A stretch of 64,000 bases of DNA from Tragulus kanchil (GCA_022376925.1 JAIOJX010000004.1:496001-560000); one strand, 5' to 3'. Positions 31,921 to 44,600 are shown, counted from the first letter of the stretch. The notes: generated by a model from the sequence alone, not told the origin. Translations and numbers: made by a program.

Positions 31921-34900
31921 AGGTGGGTCAGAGAAGATCTTGCTTTGATTGATGTCCTTGAGGGTTTTGCCTATATTCTCCTATAAGAGTTTGATGGTTT
32001 CTGGCCTTACATTTAAGTCTTTAATCCATTTTGAGTTGATCTTTGTGTATGGTGTCAGGGTATGTTCCAACTTCATTTTCTTGCATGTAGCTGTCCAATT
32101 TTCCCAGCACCATTTGTTGAAGAGGCTTTCTTTGTCCCATTTTATATGTTCGCCTCCTTTGTCAAAAATAAGGTACCCATAGGTGAGTGGCTTTATCTCT
32201 GGGTTCTCGATCTTGTTCCATTGGTCGATATTTCTGTTTTTGTGCCAGTACCGTACTGTCTTGATGACTGTTGCTTTGTAGTAGAGTCTGAAGTTGGGGA
32301 GGCTGATCCCCCCAGCTCCATTCTTCTTCCTCAGGATTGCTTTGGCTATTCGAGGTCTTTTGTGTTTCCATATGAACTGTGTTATTCGTTGGTCTAGTTC
32401 TGTGAAGAATGTTACTGGAAGTTTGATAGGGATCGCATTGAATCTATAGATGACATTTGGTAGTATGGTCATTTTCACAATATTGATTCTCCCGACCCAG
32501 GAACATGGAATATTTCTCCATCTGTTTAACTCTTCTTTAATGTCTCTCATGAGTGTCTTGTAATTTTCTGTGTACAGTTCTTTTGTTTCTTTGGGTAGGT
32601 TTATTCCTAGATATTTGATTCTTTTGGTTGCAATGGTGAAGGGGATTGTCTCTTTGACTTCATTTTCTGATTTTTCATTGTTTGTGTATAGGAATGCCAG
32701 TGATTTCTGTATATTGATTTTGTATCCTGCGACTTTGCTGAATTCGCTGATTAACTCTAGTAGTTTTGTAATAGTGTCTTCGGGATTTTCTATGTATAAT
32801 ATCATGTCATCTGCAAATAGAGAGAGTTTGACTTCTTCTTTTCCAATCTGGATTCCTTTGATTTCTTTCTCTTCTCTTATTGCTGTTACTAGAACTTCCA
32901 GGACTATGTTGAATAAGAGTGGTGAAAGTGGACACCCTTGTCTTGTTCCTGATCTTAGAGGGAATGCTTTGAGTTTTTCACCATTGAGGATAATGTTCGC
33001 TGTGGGCTTTTCATATATGGCTTTCACTATGTTAAGATAAGTTCCTTCTATGCCCATTTTTTGAAGAGTTTTTATCATAAATGGATACTGTACTTTGTCA
33101 AAGGCTTTTTCTGCATCTATTGAGATGATCATGTGATTTTTGTCTCTCAATTTGTTGATATGGTGTATCACATTGATTGATTTGCGGATGTTGAAGAATG
33201 CTTGCATGCCTGGGATGAACCCAACTTGATCGTGATGAATGAGCTTTTTGATGTGTTGCTGAATTCTGTTTGCTAGGATTTTGTTGAGGATTTTGGCATC
33301 TAGATTCATCAGTGAAATTGGCCTATAATTTTCTTTTTTTGTGATGTCTTTGCCTGGCATTGGTATCAGGGTGATGGTGGCCTCGTAGAATGTGTTTGGA
33401 ATTGTTCCTTCCTGGGCAATTTTTTGGAAGAGTTTTAGAAGGACAGGCATGAGCTCATCTTTAAATGTTTGGTAGAATTCACTTGTGAAACCATCTGGCC
33501 CAGGGCTTTTATTTTTGGGTAGATTTTTGATCACAAGGTCGATATCTGAGCTTGTGATTGGCTTGTTCATAGTTTCTATTTCTTCCTGGTTGAGTCTTGG
33601 GAGATTAATCTTCTCTAAGAAACTGTCCATTTCTTCCAGGTTGTCCAGTTTGTTGCCATAGAGTTGTTCATAATTGTCTCTTATAATCCTTTGGATTTCT
33701 GCATTATCCGTTGTAATCTCTCCTTTTTCATTTTTGATTTTGTTGATCTGGTTCTTCTCTCTCTTTTTCTTGATGAGTCTGGCCAGTGGTGTGTCGATTT
33801 TATTGACTTTTTCGAAGAACCAGCTTTTTGTTTTATTTATCTTTACTATTGTTTCTTTTGTTTCTTTTTCATTTATTTCTGCTCTGATCTTTATGATTTC
33901 CCTTCTTCTGCTGGCTTTGGGGTGTTTTTGTTCTTCTTTCTCCAGTTGTTTTAAGCGTAAGGTAAGGTCGTCTGTTTGAGATTTTCCTAGTTTCTTGAGG
34001 TGGGATTGAATTGCTATAAACTTCCCTCTTAGAACTGCTTTTGCAGTATCCCATAGGTTTTGCACTGTCGTGTGTTCATTGTCATTTTCTTCTAGGAATT
34101 TTTTTATTTCTCCTTTGATTTCCTCAATGATCAGTTGGTTTTTTAGCTATGTGTTGTTTAATCTCCATGAGTTTGTGTTTTTAGCAGTTTTTTTCCTGTA
34201 GTTGATCTCTAGTCTCACTGCATTGTGGTCCGAGAAGATGGTTGATAGAATTTCAGTTTTCTTGAATTGACTGAGGATTGATTTGTGGCCCAAGATGTGG
34301 TCTATCCTGGAGAATGTTCCGTGAGCACTTGAGAAGAAAGTGTATTCTTCTGCTTTTGGATGGAAAGTCCTAAAGATATCAATGAGGTCCATTTCTGCTA
34401 GTGTGGCATTTAAGGCTTGTGTTTCTTTATTAAGTTTCTGTTTGGATGATCTGTCCATTGGTGTGAGAGGAGTGTTAAAGTCTCCTACTATGATTGTGTT
34501 GCTGTCAATGTCTTCTTTTATGTCTGAAAGTGTTTGTCTTATGTATTGGGGTGCTCCTGCATTGGGTGCATAGATATTTATGATTGTTATGTCTTCTTCT
34601 TGGATGGATCCCTTAATCATGATGTAGTGACCTGCCTTGTCTCTTAGAATCTTCTTTACTTTAAAATCTATTTTATCTGATATGAGGATTGCTACTCCAG
34701 CTTTCTTTTGATTTCCATTTGCATGGAATATCTTTTTTCAGCCTCTTACTTTCAGTCTATGAGTGTCTCTAGGTCTGAAATGAGTTTCCTGGAGGCAGCA
34801 TCTGTATGGGTCATGTTTTTGGATCCATTCAGCCACTCTGTGTCTTTTGGTTGGGGATTTAGTCCATATTGTTCATAATTGTCTCTTTAATCCTTTTTTC

Positions 34901-35814
34901 TCATTTCCGTTGATCTTCCTTTTCATTTTTGATTTTGTGATCTGGTTCTTCTCTCTCTTTTTTCTTGATGAGTCTGGCCAGTGGTGTGTCGATTTTATTG
35001 ACTTTTTCGAAGAACCAGCTTTTTGTTTTATTTATCTTTACTATTGTTTCTTTTGTTTCTTTTTCATTTATTTCTGCTCTGATCTTTATGATTTCCCTTC
35101 TTCTGCTGGCTTTGGGGTGTTTTGTTCTTCTTTCTCCAGTTGTTTTAAGCGTAAGGTAAGGTCGTCTGTTTGAGATTTTCCTAGTTTCTTGAGGTGGGAT
35201 TGAATTGCTATAAATTTCCCTCTTAGAACTGCTTTTGCAGTATCCCATAGGTTTTGCACTGTCGTGTGTTCATTGTCATTTTCTTCTAGGAATTTTTTTA
35301 TTTCTCCTTTGATTTCCTCAATGATCAGTTGGTTTTTTAGCTATGTGTTGTTTAATCTCCATGAGTTTGTGTTTTTAGCAGTTTTTTTCCTGTAGTTGAT
35401 CTCTAGTCTCACTGCATTGTGGTCCGAGAAGATGGTTGATAGAATTTCAGTTTTCTTGAATTGACTGAGGATTGATTTGTGGCCCAAGATGTGGTCTATC
35501 CTGGAGAATGTTCCGTGAGCACTTGAGAAGAAAGTGTATTCTTCTGCTTTTGGATGGAAAGTCCTAAAGATATCAATGAGGTCCATTTCTGCTAGTGTGG
35601 CATTTAAGGCTTGTGTTTCTTTATTAAGTTTCTGTTTGGATGATCTGTCCATTGGTGTGAGAGGAGTGTTAAAGTCTCCTACTATGATTGTGTTGCTGTC
35701 AATGTCTTCTTTTATGTCTGAAAGTGTTTGTCTTATGTATTGGGGTGCTCCTGCATTGGGTGCATAGATATTTATGATTGTTATGTCTTCTTCTTGGATG
35801 GATCCCTTAATCAT
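31096..35814 (-). pseudogene. L1 ORF2 of the full-length element, interrupted
   Basis: An endonuclease piece (34147-34620, copy at 35341-35814) has VGDFNTPLTP and SDHNAVRLEI. The main piece (31981-34065) has the RT fingers and palm with [13 protein letters not shown] and [18 protein letters not shown]. The C-terminal piece (31096-31893) has [14 protein letters not shown]. Two nonsense changes break it: TAT to TAG near 34145 (NNT-stop where the other L1 has NNTY), and a TAG near 31981 (LL-stop-E where the other has LLEE). The ORF2 start lies upstream of the duplicated segment, which V disrupts. Confidence 0.82.
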
Positions 35815-36060
35815 GATGTAGTGACCTGCCTTGTCTCTTAGAATCTTCTTTACTTTAAAATCTATTTTATCTGATATGAGGATTGCTACTCCAGCTTTCT
35901 TTTGATTTCCATTTGCATGGAATATCTTTTTTCAGCCTCTTACTTTCAGTCTATGAGTGTCTCTAGGTCTGAAATGAGTTTCCTGGAGGCAGCATCTGTA
36001 TGGGTCATGTTTTTGGATCCATTCAGCCACTCTGTGTCTTTTGGTTGGGGCATTTAGTCC
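33663..36060. repeat. Tandem duplication V (2 x about 1196 bp)
   Basis: Copy 1 is 33663-34866 and copy 2 is 34867-36060. It lies within L1 ORF2. The first roughly 70 bases of copy 2 (34867-34935) carry many indels relative to copy 1, after which identity is nearly perfect. Confidence 0.92.
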
Positions 36061-36218
36061 ATTGACATTCAAAGTAATTATTGATACAAATGATCCTATT
36101 GTCATCTTCTTAGATGTTATGATGGGTTTGTTTCGTGGATCTTCTCCTTTTATACTTGTTTTCTATATATGTCCCTTTAACACTTGTTGTAAGACTGGTT
36201 TGGTGTGACTAAATTCTT

Positions 36219-37055
36219 TTAATTTTTGCTTGTCTGTAAAGCTTTTGATTTCTCCATCCATTTTGAAGGGTAGAGAATTCTTGGTTGCAGATTATTCTCT
36301 TTCAGCCGTTTAAATGTGTCCTGCCATTCCCTTCTGGCCTGCAGAGTTTCTGTTGAAAGATCAGCTGTTAAACGGATGGGCTTTCCCTTGTATGTCACTA
36401 GTTGCTTTTCCCTTGCTGCTTTGAGGATTCTATCTTTGTGTTTAATTTGTGTTAACTTCATTAATATGTGTCTTGGTGTGTTTCTTCTCGGATTGATTCT
36501 GTATGGTACTCTTTGTGCTTCCTGGACTTGACTGACTATTTCTTTTCCCATGTTGGGGAAATTTTCAACTATAATCTCTTCAAAAATTTTCTCATAGCCT
36601 TTCTTTTTTTCTTCTTCTTCTGGAACCCCTATAATTCGAATATTGGTGCGTTTGATGTTATCCCAGAGGTCTCTGAGGCTGTCCTCTGCTCTTTTCATTC
36701 TTTGAGCTAGAGTCTGTTTTTCAGCAGTTACTTCCACCATTTTATCTTCCAGCTCACTTATCCGGTCTTCTGTCTCAGATACTCTGCTCTTGATTCCTTC
36801 TACAGTGTTTTTCAGTTCAGCAATTGAGTTGTTTGTCTCTGTTACTTTTTTGGTAAGTTCTTGTATTTCTTTATTCAGTGTGTTAGTTCTATCTTGCAAT
36901 TTCTCTGAAATTCTGTTTTCAGTGTCTTTGATCATCTTTACTATCATTCCTCTGAAATCACTTTCAGAAAGTTTGTCCAAATTCTCTTCATTAATTTGAT
37001 CTTGTGTGTTTGTGGATTGTTCCTTCACTTGTGTGGTATTTCTCTGCTGTTTCAT
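36219..37055 (-). pseudogene. L1 ORF1 protein of the full-length element
   Basis: A 278-codon frame starting MKQQRNTTQVKEQSTNTQDQ. It has an N-terminal low-complexity part, a long heptad coiled coil (EIQELTKKVTETNNSIAELK to SETEDRISELEDKM), the RRM (IRIIGVPEEEEKKKGYEKIF) and most of the C-terminal domain (LSTETLQARREWQDTFKRLK). It ends in the out-of-frame KALQTSKN because of an indel near 36265, where the truncated L1 at 14960 keeps the natural frame. The protein is therefore C-terminally altered. Confidence 0.82.
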
Positions 37056-39054
37056 TGTTATTATTAATTTTTTAAAACTGACTCTGTTTGGGATTTCCTT
37101 TTCCCAGACTTTGAGTTACGTCTGTTGGCGTTTGTTGTTTGGATGGGGCTTCTATTCTGGGTGATGCTGGTGATTGGGTGATGTCAGGACTTGCATACAA
37201 GTGATTACCTTTGTTGGCATTCTCACTTGTATACTGCTCTTTAGTGTTAGGCGTTCTCTAGTATTGTAGAGTTTTGGAGTCAGTGCACCCTCCTTAAAAC
37301 CCCGGGGCTTGTTGCCTGACCAGGGAATGAAGATTTCACGGCTGGTTTGTTATGGCATTAAATGATATTAAAACATATATGCAAATGAGAAACAGAAGGT
37401 ATACCTTTGACAAATGGCAATTTAAAAATTATGCAAGTACTATCTAGCGTATTGAATTATACACATAAACATATACAGCTATAACATAACCCAAGCATTC
37501 CAATCAAAAATACAGTACAATACGTTAGCATGGCGAATAGAGAAATCCGAGAATGTTATCCACCAGTTAATAAGCAAACTAAGTAGAGTACCAATTGGAG
37601 AATAATGCTAGAGCAGGATCCCCGTTGGGGATAAGGCAATGAGGACAGAACAGACTAAGAAATATAGTGGGGAAAGGGAAAAAGAGAAAGGGAGGATAGA
37701 AGAGAAATATAGAATAATATTGCAAAGTTAAATATAGGGAGATAAAGATTTGTATGTATTAGAATTTAGTGCTATAGGAAAGGAACTTCAGAGAAAGCAA
37801 AGAATTATAGAGGAAGTAGTAGTACAAATGAAAAATTATGAAAAATTAAAAGATCTAAATTTTATAGAAAAACAAAGCAAAAATAATAAAAACAAACAAA
37901 ACCCCCACAGAACCTTAATAGGCCAATGGGGAACCAGAAGTTTATACCAAAATAAAATGTGTGGTTTAAAAGGTAAAAGAAAAAAATGAAATTATGTAAA
38001 CTTGAATATATTCACTCTTACTGATAAGATTAGTAGCTTCAATAGAATTCAGTGAAGGAAATGAACACACCCACTCTCTCTCTCACACACACCCCCAAGA
38101 AAAGAAAAAAAAAAAAAAAAAAACGGTGGGTTTGGAAAAAAGAGAGAAAAAAAAATTGAAACAAAGTAATACAATACAAAAAATGAAATTTCAAAGTCCA
38201 GCAGTAACTCCAGCTTCAGAGAAAACGTGAAAATAGTGCTTATGTTCTTCTGTCTCTTGCTGACTATTCAGGAATTATCAGTCTTTTTCTTGCCTCTGGC
38301 AGTGGTTGGATCTGAAGACCTTTTTGACTGCTTGTTTGTTTTGGCCTATTCCAGAATTAAAAGGCCCGCCCAGACTGGCCCTGGGAGTTTCTTAATCCAA
38401 ATCCCTTTTCTTGCTGGGTGGAGCTAAATTCCCTCCCTGTAGCTTGACCAGCAGCCCTGCAGTTTGACCAGCAGCCAAACTACAGTAGGGAAAATGGCGT
38501 CTGTCTCACAGAGGATTTATTCCCACACGTTCTATGGGAAGCACTTCCACAGTGCCCCCGACCCTGCTGCAGGCCACCGTCGACCCCCGCCACCGCGGGA
38601 GATGTCAGGTTACTCAGAGGTGGATCTGGCTCAGTCTCATGCAGGATCGCTATTCCTCTCTCCCTGATCACAGTGCGCAGAGACTTTCCAGTCCTCCTCG
38701 GCGGCTCTGTGATCGGGTTAATGGTAACCTCCTCCAAAGGGAACTGAGTGCCGCCCTTCTGAGGCCTGCTCAAGGGCACTTCTAGCTCAAGGGGACACCT
38801 GGACCCTCCAAAGCAGGTCTGGCTCAGTCCCTTGTGGGTGTCAGTGCTCCTCTCCCGGGTTTTGATCTGCAACAGGCTTTGCTTATTTGGCCCGCCCAGC
38901 CTCTCCGGCGGGTATGAGGTTTGACTTTTAAAAGTGCGATTGCACCCCTCCTACCATCTTGATGCGGCTTCTCCTTTGTTCTTCGATGTGGGGTGTCCTC
39001 TCTGTGATCAGATCCAACCTCCTTTCGTCGATGGTTTCCCAGGAACTCGTCGCC
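37056..39054 (-). promoter_or_regulatory. L1 5' UTR with CpG-rich end
   Basis: About 2 kb between the ORF1 start and the right TSD. The outer part (about 38540-39050) is GC- and CpG-rich (for example gtcgacccccgccaccgcgg), as expected for an L1 internal promoter. The inner part (37330-38200) is A-rich on the + strand with CT/CA and poly-A runs at 38078-38123. Activity is not shown by sequence. Confidence 0.65.
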
Positions 39055-39067
39055 TTGCTAGCTTCTT
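39055..39067. repeat. Target-site duplication, right copy (L1)
   Basis: ttgctagcttctt, matching 29693-29705. It marks the 5' end of the L1 and the resumption of SPINK5 intron sequence. Confidence 0.85.
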
Positions 39068-40112
39068 AAGATGGAAGTTTAGATTGATTTTAAGACTTTT
39101 TTCTGTTTACATATCTACTTAAAACTTTCCTTCAGATCACTGCATTATCTACTGAGACATTTTATATTTTCATTATCATTCAGTTCAAAACATTTCTATA
39201 TTCCATTATGAATACTTTAGAGTCATGAGTTATTTAGAAGTGTGACCTAACTTCTAAATACCTAGGATTTTTATAGCTATTATATTTATTACTATTATTT
39301 CACATTGACCCAAAAACTTACATTTTATGACATCAGTTATCAAACTTATCAATCCTGGCTTTAAGTTCCAGGATGAGATCTATTTTGGCAACAATTTCAT
39401 GTCCATTTGAGAAGAATGTACAGTCACTGTTGTTGTATACAGACTTCCAAAAAACTACTAAGAACAAGTATGTTCCTTCTTCTACATGTAAAAGCTATGT
39501 ACTTTTCACCTTGGGAAACAAACTGACAACTACATATCAAGTACTTAGTTTGGGCCGAGCACTATATTATCTATGCATATAAATGCATTATCTGATCTGA
39601 TATATAACAATATAAGGCAAGAGCTATTACTGTTGTTCATGTTTTTCAGATGTGAAGCTAAGGCCCGAAGAAGGCAGCTAAATCACTACTCTAGTTAGTG
39701 GCAGAGCTGGAACTTAAAAACCCACCTACCATTTACTTTGAGTCTTTCCTGTCTAGATTGTATATAATCAGTGTCCTCATTTAATAAAAAGGCATTATTT
39801 CCTGCATGGTAGTTTTCCCCTTATGGGCATATTGCAGTTTATCTGTGTCTGTTATCTTATAGGATTTCTGCTTGCTTACTGCTTTGTTCTTCCTCATATC
39901 TTGGTTTAGCTACTTCCTGAATAAAAAAGAAGCCAAACTTCAGAGGTTACCTAACAGTGGTGTGAAATGAATGTATGAGTTTGTGTAGCCTATGCTACAG
40001 TTCCTTTATTGCCTATTTAGTTACACATGATTGAGGAAATCTGAAAATTTTCACCAAGTCCTTATCTCTTCAGTGTCATTGAGCAAACCCACTTTATGTT
40101 TTGCTTGTTCAG

Positions 40113-40243
40113 AATTCTGAGATGTGCAAACACTACCGCATATTGCCCAGGATGGGTTACCTTTGTCCAAAGAATTTACAGCCTGTCTGTGGTGATGATG
40201 GCCAGACATACAACAATCCCTGCATGCTCTGTCATGAAAATCT
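40113..40243 (+). CDS. SPINK5: SPINK5 exon, terminal Kazal domain (LEKTI D15)
   Basis: A 131-nt exon with a cttgttcag acceptor and a GTAAGT donor, phase 0 to 2. It encodes [30 protein letters not shown] and [13 protein letters not shown]. Five cysteines lie here and the sixth is in the tail exon (GRCEE), giving the canonical three-disulfide Kazal fold with the C-G-D-D-G-x-T-Y-x-N signature. P1 is Lys in CPKN. A complete second copy is at 41248 and a truncated third at 42305, from overlapping duplications I and J. Any of the complete copies may be the authentic one. Confidence 0.92.
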
Positions 40244-41247
40244 GTAAGTATATGAGTCCATTGAGTCCATATTCTAGGGTAGAGGTTCTGGACGACAGTA
40301 AAGATCCACAGTAGAGTACTGATATGAAAGTGAAGTGTTGCGGTCAGTTTACTAATTGTTCAAAACATTTCTATTATATTTATCAAAAACTATTAATACC
40401 TAGGATTTTATAGCTATTATATTTATTACTATTATTTCACATTGACCCAAAACTTACATTTTATGACATCAGTTATCAAACTTATCAATCCTGGCTTTAA
40501 GTTCCAGGATGAGATCTATTTGGCAACAATTTCATGTCCATTTGAGAAGAATGTACAGTCACTGTTGTTGTATACAGACTTCCAAAAAACTACTAAGAAC
40601 AAGTATGTTCCTTCTTCTACATGTAAAAGCTATGTACTTTTCACCTTGGGAAACAAACTGACAACTACATATCAAGTACTTAGTTTGGGCCGAGCACTAT
40701 ATTATCTATGCATATAAATGCATTATCTGATCTGATATATAACAATATAAGGCAAGAGCTATTACTGTTGTTCATGTTTTTCAGATGTGAAGCTAAGGCC
40801 CGAAGAAGGCAGCTAAATCACTACTCTAGTTAGTGGCAGAGCTGGAACTTAAAAACCCACCTACCATTTACTTTGAGTCTTTCCTGTCTAGATTGTATAT
40901 AATCAGTGTCCTCATTTAATAAAAAGGCATTATTTCCTGCATGGTAGTTTTCCCCTTATGGGCATATTGCAGTTTATCTGTGTCTGTTATCTTATAGGAT
41001 TTCTGCTTGCTTACTGCTTTGTTCTTCCTCATATCTTGGTTTAGCTACTTCCTGAATAAAAAAGAAGCCAAACTTCAGAGGTTACCTAACAGTGGTGTGA
41101 AATGAATGTATGAGTTTGTGTAGCCTATGCTACAGTTCCTTTATTGCCTATTTAGTTACACATGATTGAGGAAATCTGAAAATTTTCACCAAGTCCTTAT
41201 CTCTTCAGTGTCATTGAGCAAACCCACTTTATGTTTTGCTTGTTCAG

Positions 41248-41378
41248 AATTCTGAGATGTGCAAACACTACCGCATATTGCCCAGGATGGGTTACCTTTG
41301 TCCAAAGAATTTACAGCCTGTCTGTGGTGATGATGGCCAGACATACAACAATCCCTGCATGCTCTGTCATGAAAATCT
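41248..41378 (+). pseudogene. SPINK5: Duplicate of the D15 Kazal exon
   Basis: An identical second copy of the 40113-40243 exon, with acceptor and donor intact, at an offset of 1135 bases inside duplication I. It is also the upstream member of duplication J. Joining both copies would break the phase (2 into 0). Confidence 0.78.
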
Positions 41379-43335
41379 GTAAGTATATGAGTCCATTGAG
41401 TCCATATTCTAGGGTAGAGGTTCTGGACGACAGTAAAGATCCACAGTAGAGTACTGATATGAAAGTGAAGTGTTGCGGACAGTTTACTAATCATAGCAGT
41501 TTAAAATTCAGAGGTTGTGAGTGATCTTGTCCATGCATAAAATAGAGAGTGTCTAAGGATACCCTTTAATACCTTTAATAAAAGTGTTCGTATACTTTGC
41601 TGAATGGAAGAGAAAAAGAAAAAGTGGTAGGGTTACAATGTAATTAGAGAAAATCTCTCTAAGCCCCTGTTCACTCATGGGAGTGTGAATATCATCTATC
41701 TGTAAAGAGAAAAAAGTTGAGGATCATTGCTGTACAGAGTCAGCCCAGCTTCTAATCTCTAATATGCTTATGACTAGCTTTTACTCACAGATTTCCCTCC
41801 AGTCACAATCTGCACCTTTTTTTCCAGCCTTCAGTTAGACTGGCTTTAAATAAGGGCATGGTGGCAAATCTAGCCTTCTCTGCCCTACCCAACCTCAGAC
41901 TTATATTGCAGGCCCTGTATGTTCCCTCTGTCCTTCTTAGAACACTGTAAGATGGGCTTAATATCCTGCTTTTCAATTCTGGAAAAATATTTGAAATTAC
42001 ATTTATTTCTTTAAAATCAACTAACTCATGAAAGAAAAAGCCATTGTGCAGTTCATATATGTAGATTAAAATCTGAATAACAGTGCTTTATGTGTTATAT
42101 CTATAAGTAAGGCACTTTCAAGTTCTCAGTTTCACTGAATCCTCACTACAGTGGTATTATTTTCACTGTACAGCAGATTAATCTGAGGCTCAGAGGCAAG
42201 GTAATTTATTTAAAATGACAAAGCTTTGGAAGTAGATCAGATAGGATTATAACCTTATTGATTTGGGTCTAAATACAGATTTCTTTTCTTTCTACTACAC
42301 TACTCATATTGCCCAGGATGGGTTACCTTTGTCCAAAGAATTTACAGCCTGTCTGTGGTGATGATGGCCAGACATACAACAATCCCTGCATGCTCTGTCA
42401 TGAAAATCTGTAAGTATATGAGTCCATTGAGTCCATATTCTAGGGTAGAGGTTCTGGACGACAGTAAAGATCCACAGTAGAGTACTGATATGAAAGTGAA
42501 GTGTTGCGGACAGTTTACTAATCATAGCAGTTTAAAATTCAGAGGTTGTGAGTGATCTTGTCCATGCATAAAATAGAGAGTGTCTAAGGATACCCTTTAA
42601 TACCTTTAATAAAAGTGTTCGTATACTTTGCTGAATGGAAGAGAAAAAGAAAAAGTGGTAGGGTTACAATGTAATTAGAGAAAATCTCTCTAAGCCCCTG
42701 TTCACTCATGGGAGTGTGAATATCATCTATCTGTAAAGAGAAAAAAGTTGAGGATCATTGCTGTACAGAGTCAGCCCAGCTTCTAATCTCTAATATGCTT
42801 ATGACTAGCTTTTACTCACAGATTTCCCTCCAGTCACAATCTGCACCTTTTTTTCCAGCCTTCAGTTAGACTGGCTTTAAATAAGGGCATGGTGGCAAAT
42901 CTAGCCTTCTCTGCCCTACCCAACCTCAGACTTATATTGCAGGCCCTGTATGTTCCCTCTGTCCTTCTTAGAACACTGTAAGATGGGCTTAATATCCTGC
43001 TTTTCAATTCTGGAAAAATATTTGAAATTACATTTATTTCTTTAAAATCAACTAACTCATGAAAGAAAAAGCCATTGTGCAGTTCATATATGTAGATTAA
43101 AATCTGAATAACAGTGCTTTATGTGTTATATCTATAAGTAAGGCACTTTCAAGTTCTCAGTTTCACTGAATCCTCACTACAGTGGTATTATTTTCACTGT
43201 ACAGCAGATTAATCTGAGGCTCAGAGGCAAGGTAATTTATTTAAAATGACAAAGCTTTGGAAGTAGATCAGATAGGATTATAACCTTATTGATTTGGGTC
43301 TAAATACAGATTTCTTTTCTTTCTACTACACTACT
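41274..43335. repeat. Tandem duplication J (2 x 1031 bp)
   Basis: Copy 1 is 41274-42304 and copy 2 is 42305-43335. The left edge cuts the D15 exon. It overlaps duplication I by about 220 bases, so the D15 exon end occurs three times. Confidence 0.93.
42305..42409 (+). pseudogene. SPINK5: Truncated third copy of the D15 exon
   Basis: Duplication J restarts in the middle of the exon, so this copy begins at the codons for ILPRMG and lacks the splice acceptor and the first cysteine. It keeps the GTAAGT donor. It cannot serve as an exon, and it shows that the J junction falls inside coding sequence with no regard to gene structure. Confidence 0.85.
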
Positions 43336-44509
43336 CTTATAGCCAAGGCAGTAGCCCTTAAACATTAGAGAATTCACAGACTCCCTTGTTAATATGGAGA
43401 AAGTTACCTCTTTCTACAAAAGAAATAATAAACATTAAGAAAATTTATGCATAATATCTGTGGGCATATAAATTTCTCAAAATCCATCCATAGATCTTGC
43501 ACAATTTTAATCATTAAGGAAGCCTAACTCTTAAATGTCTTGAACAATTAAGGAATGGGTACAACCATTCATGAATCAGTGACTATAAATGTCTTGTTTT
43601 CATTACAGAAATCCTTCAGTTTCTCTTTACTGTAAATGCCAGGCTCCAAATTATCCATCCAATACTCTTCAAGCATTGGACTAACTGTATAAACTCATAA
43701 TGAGTTTTACTTTACTCAAAAGAACTTTAGAAATTACAGAAATGACCATGATAAAAAATACTGATAAAGGATGCCTCAAGATGGGTTATTTAGCTAAAGA
43801 ACTGGGAGTATACACTATGAAGATTCAGGCTATCCCAGGCAACATGGAACGTTACTGGTTTCTGGGGTCTTAGAGGAAAGCTGCAGGAAGAAATTTCAAC
43901 TTGCACAATTTTTAAAGACAGGATGAGCTGTCTCTTATGGCCAAAGCAAACAAGTAGATGTTTGTTATATAATATTTCTTATGAGAAAGGCATTAAAATT
44001 CATATATCTTAAGATTCTTTCCAACTACAAAGTTCACACTGTAAGATCATATATTGTCATATTTTATAACATGTATAGAATTTATACATATATGTGTAAA
44101 ACATTTTTTAAAGCATATCCTATTTTCTAATCCATAAGTCACATTATAAGTATCCCCAATAAAGTCAAATTTCTCTCTAGGATCCAGTTCTCCCATCTAT
44201 AAAATAACGTCTTTTGTGTGAGATGATCACGTTCATTTCTATCATTCAACAATTCCATGAGTATGCACTGTATAGGAGAATAAAATATGGTGAACTAGAT
44301 CCAAGCTTGGGGTGTAAATCTGAAGCTAAATCAGAAGAGGGAGAATAAACCTGAATAATGCCTGCTAGAAAACAGATGCTGGCCCCTACCCCTTAATTTC
44401 AGTTCTGATTTGATGCTCCAGTGTCACTCATACTGATCCGTGGTTGTGTTTTCCTTTTTCATTATAACTGTGCGTTTCCTCAGTTTTGAAACTTCCTGTT
44501 CTGTTTTAG
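43336..44509. other. SPINK5: Intron between D15 and tail exon
   Basis: AT-rich unique-looking intron. No exon candidates with proper phase were seen other than the tail exon at its end. Confidence 0.7.
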
Positions 44510-44600
44510 AATACGTCAAACGAATACTTACATACGCAGTGAAGGAAGGTGTGAGGAGAATAGCATCACAAAAGCAACACCTCTCAGTGTGCCAGTGTCT
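44510..44600 (+). CDS. SPINK5: SPINK5 C-terminal tail exon
   Basis: A 91-nt exon (1 + 90) with a ctgttttag acceptor and a GTGAGT donor. It completes a Leu codon and reads IRQTNTYIRSEGRCEE then NSITKATPLSVPVS. The Cys of GRCEE is the sixth cysteine of D15. The IRQTNT start is a recognisable feature of mammalian LEKTI C-termini. The end differs from the human tail as I recall it. It exits in phase 0 into the last exon at 52767. Confidence 0.88.

Larger units (their letters stand above)
29706..39054 (-). mobile_element. Full-length L1 LINE, minus strand, with 13-bp TSD
   Basis: This L1 is antisense to SPINK5 in the intron between the D14 linker and D15. Both ends are defined by a perfect 13-base direct repeat ttgctagcttctt at 29693-29705 and 39055-39067. 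Read on the minus strand it has a CpG-rich 5' UTR, ORF1, ORF2, a 3' UTR and a poly-A tail (the T run at 29704-29713). Removing duplications U and V (about 1.09 and 1.2 kb) leaves about 7 kb. Confidence 0.9.
39184..41493. repeat. Tandem duplication I (about 1137 bp offset)
   Basis: Copy 1 is about 39184-40356 and copy 2 about 40357-41493. Copy 2 starts with a gapped version of the 39184 region. It carries the complete D15 exon twice. Confidence 0.92.

Noticed and set aside
43609..43683. Possible extra exon after the acceptor-like cattacag near 43603
   Set aside because: The frame does not continue the D15 exon sensibly, no proper donor follows, and the clear tail exon with the sixth cysteine is at 44510.
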